Source: Laceyella putida (GTDB taxonomy: Bacteria; Bacillota; Bacilli; Thermoactinomycetales; Thermoactinomycetaceae). Taken from it: a stretch of DNA of 64,000 nt. Below, in pieces: positions 59,373 to 64,000 of the stretch. The stretch covers positions 1 to 64,000 of the forward strand of contig NZ_JBHTBW010000081.1 of the NCBI RefSeq assembly GCF_042665195.1. Reading direction: 5' to 3'. The notes under the pieces are model-generated. The model did no database searches, had not been told where the DNA came from, and was given only the letters and a program-made list of their open reading frames with translations. The stretch's first letter is position 1. Each line of letters starts with the position of its first letter. The translations under genes were made by a program, and so were the position numbers.

Positions 59373-60360
59373 TCAGGGGAGTTCGCCGCCCTTTTCCTGT
59401 CTCTGTCCATCATGTTTCAATACCGCTTCCGCCATCTGGATGATTTTCGTTTTTAGCGCCACCGGAGCAGACACCCGCATCTGATCGGCAAAGCCCAAGA
59501 CATACTCAGCCGCCTCCTGCTCGACATCAAACCACAACGTGGCGGGAATCCAGCCATCAGGCAAAGGCGGATGGAGTTGAATCCCTTTGACAAAACGGCC
59601 GGTGAAGCGAAGGCGCTCCGCAATGGCCGGGGATAGCTCCACTTCGGCCCGATATTGCGGAAGCCGCTCCACAAACGCTTGTTTCGCTTGGTGCCAATAA
59701 TCGGCCAAACGGAACGAAGCGGGACGCACAAACGATTCATCCAACCGGTCAACGGATTGGATGCGGCTCATCCGGTATGTGCGCATCCCCGCCTCGCTCT
59801 GTGCAACCAGGTACCACTTGCTCCCCATCGCCACTAAACCAAGCGGCTCAATCTTGCGCTCCACCACTTGCCCATCGGCGCGTTCATACCGGATGTTTGC
59901 CCGTTGCTCGCGCCAAATCGCTTGTTGCATCTCTTTAAAGAACTTGCCGCTGTCCGTTGTTTGCCTCCACGTGCTTGTATCGACATAGATGCGCTCCCAC
60001 ATCTGTTCGGCCGCTTGCCGATACGCGCCCGGCATGGAAGCGATCAATTTCTGCTTCGCCAGCTGGACTTGGCCCGCCACTCCCAAGTCTTGCAACAAGT
60101 GAAGCGAAGGCGAGATGAACAAGGAAGAAATCTCATCTTTGCTCAACACGGTTATTGGAGCGAAAGGGATCCAGCAACCGCCAACCTCCCGCCTTGCCCC
60201 GGTCCGCCACAATCGGGATGCCCGCGGTGGTCAATGCGTCCATATCGCGGTGAATCGTTCGTTCGGAGACTTCCAAGGCTTGCGCCAGTTCCTTTGAAGT
60301 CATTTTTCCGCGTTGTTGCAGGAATAATAGGATGGATAACAGTCGATCCGCACGCATCAT
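59373..60360 (-). pseudogene. WYL-domain HTH regulator (YafY-like), frameshifted
   Basis: The N-terminal HTH_11 domain (RADRLLSILLFLQQRGKMTS, LAQALEVSERTIHRDMDALT) starts at ATG 60360/60357 behind AGGAGGGG and reads to GGWRLLDPFRSNNRV in one frame. The remainder (LSKDEISSLFISPSLHLLQD onward, with the WYL-like core ERKIEPLGLVAMGSKWYLVA and a C-terminal wing) continues in another frame from about 60145. A one-base shift therefore splits the gene. The protein type represses a divergent SDR or efflux gene. A sequencing error or real mutation cannot be told apart. Confidence 0.82.
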
Positions 60361-60388
60361 GCCCCTCCTGTGCCTAATCAATAAATGA

Positions 60389-60428
60389 TGACAATAGATG
60401 TCATGATTCCATGATACCCTGGAATCAT
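60389..60428. promoter_or_regulatory. Operator-like inverted repeats between regulator and SDR gene
   Basis: TGACA-ATAGA-TGTCA (60389-60403) is a 5-bp perfect dyad, immediately followed by ATGATTCCA / TGGAATCAT (60403-60411 and 60420-60428), a 9-bp perfect dyad. The TGACA-N5-TGTCA form suits WYL/YafY-type regulators. Both dyads lie in the 94-nt divergent promoter region. Confidence 0.65.
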
Positions 60429-60454
60429 CTTCAAGAGAAAGGAAGTGTGTCCAG

Positions 60455-61378
60455 ATGAAACCATTGCAAGGGAAAGTGGCGGTGGTTGCCGGGGGAACAC
60501 GGGGAGCCGGAAGAGGGATCGCCATGATGCTGGGAAAAGCGGGCGCCACGGTCTATGTGACGGGACGCAGCACACGCAAACACCCATCTTCCATGAACCG
60601 CCCCGAAACGATCGAGGAAACGGCCGAATGGGTGACGGCACAAGGGGGAACCGGCATTCCCGTCAGAGTGGATCATACCGTGGAAGCGGAGGTAAAGCGC
60701 TTGTTTGCCCGGATTGAAGCGGAGCAGAACGGGCAATTGGATATCCTGGTGAATGATGTATGGGGAGGGGACCCTTTGACCGAATGGGGTAAAACATTCT
60801 GGGAACACGATTTGCAGAAAGGTTTGCAGATGCAAAAGCAGGCGGTTCACTCCCATCTGCTCACCAGTTATTATGGCGCCCCCCTGATGGTGAACCGGAA
60901 ACAGGGGCTGATTGTCGAAATCACCGACGGAACCAACTACGAGTATCGCGGCAATCTTTATTACAGCTTGGCCAAGATCGGCGCCATCCACCTGGCGCAG
61001 GCCATGGCCCAAGAATTGAAAAAACACAACATCACCGCAGTGGCCGTCACCCCCGGCTTTCTCCGTTCGGAAGCGATGCTTGCGCACTTCGGCGTCACGG
61101 AGGACAATTGGCAAGAAGCGACGAAACAAGACCCCCACTTTATCGCCTCGGAGACGCCATTCTATATTGGGCAAGCCATTGCCGCACTGGCCGGTGATGC
61201 GGATGTGTTTAAAAAAACCGGGCAAGTGTTGTCTTCATGGGAATTGGCCAAAGAATACGGCTTCAAAGACGTCGATGACCGCCAACCCGATTGGTGCGCC
61301 TACTTTCAAGCGACATTCGGGGAAAAGGTGGACGTCATGGACTTAGTCCAACACTTTCACGAGCAGAGAGATGAATGA
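60455..61378 (+). CDS. Short-chain dehydrogenase/reductase (SDR)
   Basis: 307 residues from ATG 60455 with AAAGGAAG upstream. Rossmann glycine motif GGTRGAGRGIAMML, cofactor region TVYVTGRST, active-site YYSLAK (YxxxK; Tyr then Lys four on) and catalytic EITDGTNYEYRG region near Ser/Thr. It is longer than classical SDRs by about 50 residues at the C-terminus. The TGRST after the second strand suggests NADPH preference. Divergent from the WYL regulator and likely controlled by it; substrate unknown. Confidence 0.9.
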   Translation: MKPLQGKVAVVAGGTRGAGRGIAMMLGKAGATVYVTGRSTRKHPSSMNRPETIEETAEWVTAQGGTGIPVRVDHTVEAEVKRLFARIEAEQNGQLDILVNDVWGGDPLTEWGKTFWEHDLQKGLQMQKQAVHSHLLTSYYGAPLMVNRKQGLIVEITDGTNYEYRGNLYYSLAKIGAIHLAQAMAQELKKHNITAVAVTPGFLRSEAMLAHFGVTEDNWQEATKQDPHFIASETPFYIGQAIAALAGDADVFKKTGQVLSSWELAKEYGFKDVDDRQPDWCAYFQATFGEKVDVMDLVQHFHEQRDE

Positions 61379-61396
61379 TCGCCGCAGCGGCCTTCA

Positions 61397-61687
61397 AACC
61401 CGCTTGGGAGGCTTTCTTCACTCGTGACGAAGCATTTCCTTCACAGTAGCGTTTATCGGTAAATGGAAGGCGATTTTACCTGTACCCTGTGGGTGACAGC
61501 TTCGTTACTGGGAGCATTTGATCAAAACGGAGAAGCCGAACGAGGATGAAGCGGGCAACGAGGCGATAGCGACAACGAATGTGATTGTGCCCGCGCCGTC
61601 GTTTGGCGACGGAGCCGCAGACTCAAAATCCGCCTCCATCCACAACCTATATGTGATAAATTGACAGCACTGTTCCCAAGCGGGTTT
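61397..61687 (+). ncRNA. Structured terminator-embedded element, copy 3 (diverged)
   Basis: Begins 19 nt after the SDR stop. AAACCCGCTTGGGA (61397-61410) and TCCCAAGCGGGTTT (61674-61687) are perfectly complementary over 14 bp and the second runs into TTTT, so the element appears to sit inside a terminator stem-loop. The core keeps CCTGTACCCTGTGGGTGA, ACTGGGAGC, GCGGGCAAC, GACAACGAATGTGATTG and GCAGACTCAAAATC, with changed but still complementary stems (CCGAACGA / TCGTTTGG). Confidence 0.68.
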
Positions 61688-61729
61688 TGACTTTTGAAAT
61701 AACGCCTCAACAAAAAGCCAGCGGTCCGC

Positions 61730-62467
61730 TCATGGCCGCTGGTTCTCATCTCTTTTCATCAACTTCCTTACCCTGGCGATGGTTTCCTCATAAAGCGGTA
61801 CATGTAGGCGCATCGTCCGGCTCACTTCATGCTCTTCACCATAGCGGCGCACCACATCCCCAACCCGCTCATCCAAAGAGACCGCCTCCCCTGTTGGCGA
61901 GGTATGCAGGTCACAGTAGGTGACCAGATCGATAAACAGGCGATCCACTTTGTTTAAAAAGCGGTCATTCTCCCGGTAACTGACCGCCAAGTCGGGCCGG
62001 GTGCGGTCCGCCAACTCCCTTGCCCCGGAGTGGTAGAGCACCGCCGCGACAACCGGTTTGGCAAAGCCTTGCGATAGCGCGAAGATGGCCCCATCCAACG
62101 GATGAAACTGATATTGGTTCAATGACGGACTGTACCCGATATCATGCAAGAAACACGCTTGAACGAGCAAAGAACGCCATGCCGGTGGCACATCCAAGTC
62201 GGGCAACAAGGATTCCATCCGCCTTACCGTTCCCAAAATATGCTGGTACCGCGGCTCATGCGGCGCCAAGTATTGCGCCAACCGCTCTCTGTCCATGACA
62301 GCGGCCTTCCCTTTCACCGCACAGGCGCCCAGCAGGTTCAACGACACGTTTCCATCCTCGGAAATGTCAATCCCCTCCCTCTCCCCAATTTTGCCTGCCG
62401 TCCCTTTCCCCGTTTCATATTTCCCGATGCGAATGCCCAGTTCCCGCAATCTGCGCCGCGTTTCCAC
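61730..62467 (-). CDS. HD-domain protein
   Basis: 245 residues. I chose the GTG at 62467 because ACGGAGG lies 8 nt upstream; longer frames toward 63067 only read through the reverse of the KptA gene. The HD motif is FLHDIGYSPS with upstream His (LVQACFLHD) and a downstream AVLYHSGARELADRTRPDLA segment. HD proteins are metal-dependent phosphohydrolases acting on nucleotides such as (p)ppGpp or dNTPs; the substrate here is unknown. It is transcribed divergently from kptA across 141 nt. Confidence 0.82.
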   Translation of the reverse strand: METRRRLRELGIRIGKYETGKGTAGKIGEREGIDISEDGNVSLNLLGACAVKGKAAVMDRERLAQYLAPHEPRYQHILGTVRRMESLLPDLDVPPAWRSLLVQACFLHDIGYSPSLNQYQFHPLDGAIFALSQGFAKPVVAAVLYHSGARELADRTRPDLAVSYRENDRFLNKVDRLFIDLVTYCDLHTSPTGEAVSLDERVGDVVRRYGEEHEVSRTMRLHVPLYEETIARVRKLMKRDENQRP

Positions 62468-62608
62468 TAAATTTTCCTCCGTTCTTCCATATTCCAACAC
62501 TGGATTCCGAAAATATGATACCATATCAAACATCTGAAAATGATTCATGGGTCGAGGGTGAAAAGAAAACCAGGATAATGAAAAACCAAGAGGATGGAGG
62601 CGATTTTC

Positions 62609-63151
62609 ATGAAAAGGGATGATGTGAAAAGAAGCAAGTTTCTCAGTAAAGTTTTGCGTCACAAGCCCGAGACCATCGGCATTCGTTTGGATAAGAACGG
62701 GTGGGTGGGCGTAGAGGAACTTTTGAACGCTTGTCGGAAACATGGTGTTTTGCTGGATCGCGAAACCTTGGAACGCATCGTTGAAACAAACGATAAGCGG
62801 CGCTTCTCCTTCAGCGAAGACGGCCAAAACATTCGTGCCAATCAGGGGCATTCCGTACCCATCGACTTGAACCTGGAACCAATGGAGCCGCCGGAGAGGC
62901 TGTACCACGGCACAGCCGGCCGCTATCTTCCATCCATCCGCGAAAAGGGATTGGTAAAAGGGAAACGACATCATGTGCATCTGTCCGCGGATCCCGTTAC
63001 CGCCCGCCAGGTGGGGAAAAGGCATGGCAAGCCAGCCATCTTGCAGATTATGGCCAGAGAAATGCATCAGGATGGATATGCCTTTTTCCGGTCAGCCAAC
63101 GGGGTTTGGTTGACGGAGCATGTTCCGGTCCGCTATCTGAAAGAAAAGTGA
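62609..63151 (+). CDS. kptA: RNA 2'-phosphotransferase (Tpt1/KptA)
   Basis: 180 residues from ATG 62609 (TGGAGG 8 nt upstream). Tpt1/KptA features: FLSKVLRHKPETIGIRLDKN (first conserved Arg in LRHKP), NGWVGVEELL, LYHGTAGRYLPSIREKGL (conserved His) and HVHLSADPVTARQVGKRHGK (conserved Arg pair and second His). The enzyme removes an internal 2'-phosphate from RNA using NAD+, making ADP-ribose 1,2-cyclic phosphate. In bacteria lacking fungal-type tRNA splicing its natural substrate is unclear. Confidence 0.94.
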   Translation: MKRDDVKRSKFLSKVLRHKPETIGIRLDKNGWVGVEELLNACRKHGVLLDRETLERIVETNDKRRFSFSEDGQNIRANQGHSVPIDLNLEPMEPPERLYHGTAGRYLPSIREKGLVKGKRHHVHLSADPVTARQVGKRHGKPAILQIMAREMHQDGYAFFRSANGVWLTEHVPVRYLKEK

Positions 63152-63196
63152 GACTCCACATGACTTCGGCTTTGCCGTGCCCAACCCATCCCCCGT

Positions 63197-63652
63197 TCAC
63201 CAGTTTTCGCTTGGGAAGTTGTTGTTTAAATACTCTTGAATCCGTCGCCTTGTGGCTGGTGACAGATCTTATGGCAAGTCATGAAAAGAGAAAAAAGCTA
63301 ATTTGTCTATTTCTATGCTTCGTTTGGGTTTGACTTTGGTAAAAACCGAGACCTCGAACAAACCAACGTGATCATTTTTTCCCTCCTTCTTGCTGAAGAA
63401 AAGATGCAAAAGTTTGGCTTGTTCCGCAACAATTCCACATTCTTCTTTTAACTCGCGCAGGATCGCTTGGCGAAAAGTCTCTCCCTTTTTAACCGCACCG
63501 CCCGGCAAATACCAACCGTATTCATAATGGTGTCTTACCAGCAGAATGTGATGATTGTTCACGACGATGGCCCGCGATCCCAAAGTCACCGGCTTCGCCA
63601 ACTTACAGTAAAGTCGATACGCCTTGGTTAATACTCTTAACCACTTCTTCAC
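63197..63652 (-). pseudogene. NUDIX hydrolase with premature stop near the C-terminus
   Basis: The intact part (63269-63652, 127 residues) has a NUDIX box YLPGGAVKKGETFRQAILRE then LKEECGI, with a leading basic segment. It ends HDLP followed by TAA (63271-63269), but the same frame continues DLSPATRRRIQEYLNNNFPS to a TGA at 63199-63197, an ending typical of NUDIX proteins. One base change (for example GAA to TAA) would explain it. The shortened protein lacks the last helix and may be unstable or inactive. Confidence 0.75.
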
Positions 63653-64000
63653 CGGAATCCACTCTCCATAAACGATTTCCTTTCATTGGACTCTATGTCA
63701 ACCTTAACGCAACCGCGGGACACCGAGCTGCCCTTCCGGTTATGGCTACATTGCCCTGGCGTGTTCTTTCTGGCATCGTTTCTATGTTTGGTATATAGGT
63801 AACATAGAGGTGATGCCGTACTTGTTGGCACCGATCGGACCGGACTTGGCGTCTGCAGCCCCTAATACGCGGCGCCTCTGCCATGGGCCCATTACATCCA
63901 GACGGTATGGCCACAACCGGCACCGTGAATCTCCATCCGAATCGGCATGAGGGGTTGGCCAAGTGACCCCGTTTCCCCACTCCTTGCGGTCATACCCTTT
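63653..64000. other. Right-edge region, no gene identified
   Basis: Two overlapping open frames on the minus strand reach or approach the right edge (one from 64000 to 63789), but I recognise no motif and see no ribosome site. The sequence is GC-rich and may be the end of a gene lying mostly outside the window, or part of a transposon end. Confidence 0.3.

Noticed and set aside
62468..63067. N-terminal extension of the HD-domain protein
   Set aside because: The extension runs antisense to the KptA gene; a GTG at 62467 with ACGGAGG upstream is the better start.
1..64000. CRISPR array, rRNA or tRNA genes
   Set aside because: No regularly spaced direct repeats and no recognisable rRNA or tRNA cloverleaf sequence was seen on either strand.

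Overview
The window looks like the chromosome of a spore-former-type Bacillota, probably a thermophilic or moderately thermophilic member of the Bacilli near Thermoactinomycetaceae. The evidence is indirect: strong GGAGG ribosome binding sites, a Bacillus-type pdxK, a glnK-glnL/glnT module with its operator, a bpsA-bpsB alkylpyrone pair, an AIM24 protein, and a secreted chitinase with CBM5/12 and FnIII domains. No rRNA, tRNA or CRISPR array was seen.

The window divides at about 34 kb. The left part (1-34 kb) is AT-rich accessory DNA full of defence, toxin-immunity and decayed genes. It holds a DUF262/DUF1524 (GmrSD-like) nuclease gene, a deleted IS3-family element, and a 16-kb four-gene operon on the minus strand: SNF2-type helicase, giant N6-adenine methyltransferase, 2168-residue YprA/DUF1998 helicase, and a RelE-fused UvrD-type helicase. 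This operon resembles DISARM class 1 and the recently proposed ARMADA group, but it is not canonical DISARM. Next come an RRNPP-like HTH-TPR regulator with an overlapping 22-codon peptide ORF, a membrane-anchored NUDIX protein, and a secreted polymorphic toxin with immunity genes, several of them broken. A beta-gamma-crystallin protein, a gene cleanly split by a 406-bp IS200/IS605-type mini-element, a GNAT gene with a possible attenuator leader, and a candidate bacteriocin/membrane partner pair follow.

From 34.0 to 37.6 kb lies the most suggestive new system: promoter, 18-codon peptide gene, hairpin, MccB/ThiF-like adenylyltransferase with an N-terminal RRE-like region, hairpin, MFS exporter, and an isocitrate lyase/PEP mutase family enzyme. 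It looks like a small RiPP cluster of the microcin C/pantocin kind.

The right part (38-64 kb) is GC-richer core-like sequence: alpha/beta hydrolase, AIM24, a complete oligopeptide ABC transporter (oppD-F-A-B-C), pdxK, a tandem ThyX-like protein, a Phd/RelE-type toxin-antitoxin pair, glnLK with glnT (three TTTTGT boxes at exact 4-nt spacing), chitinase, an orphan PhnD-like lipoprotein, bpsAB, a frameshifted WYL regulator divergent from an SDR gene, an HD-domain protein, KptA and a NUDIX gene with a premature stop. Three copies of a structured element of about 300 nt sit 7-20 nt after the stop codons of the ThyX-like, PhnD-like and SDR genes. All are in the orientation of the upstream gene and all are embedded in terminator hairpins.
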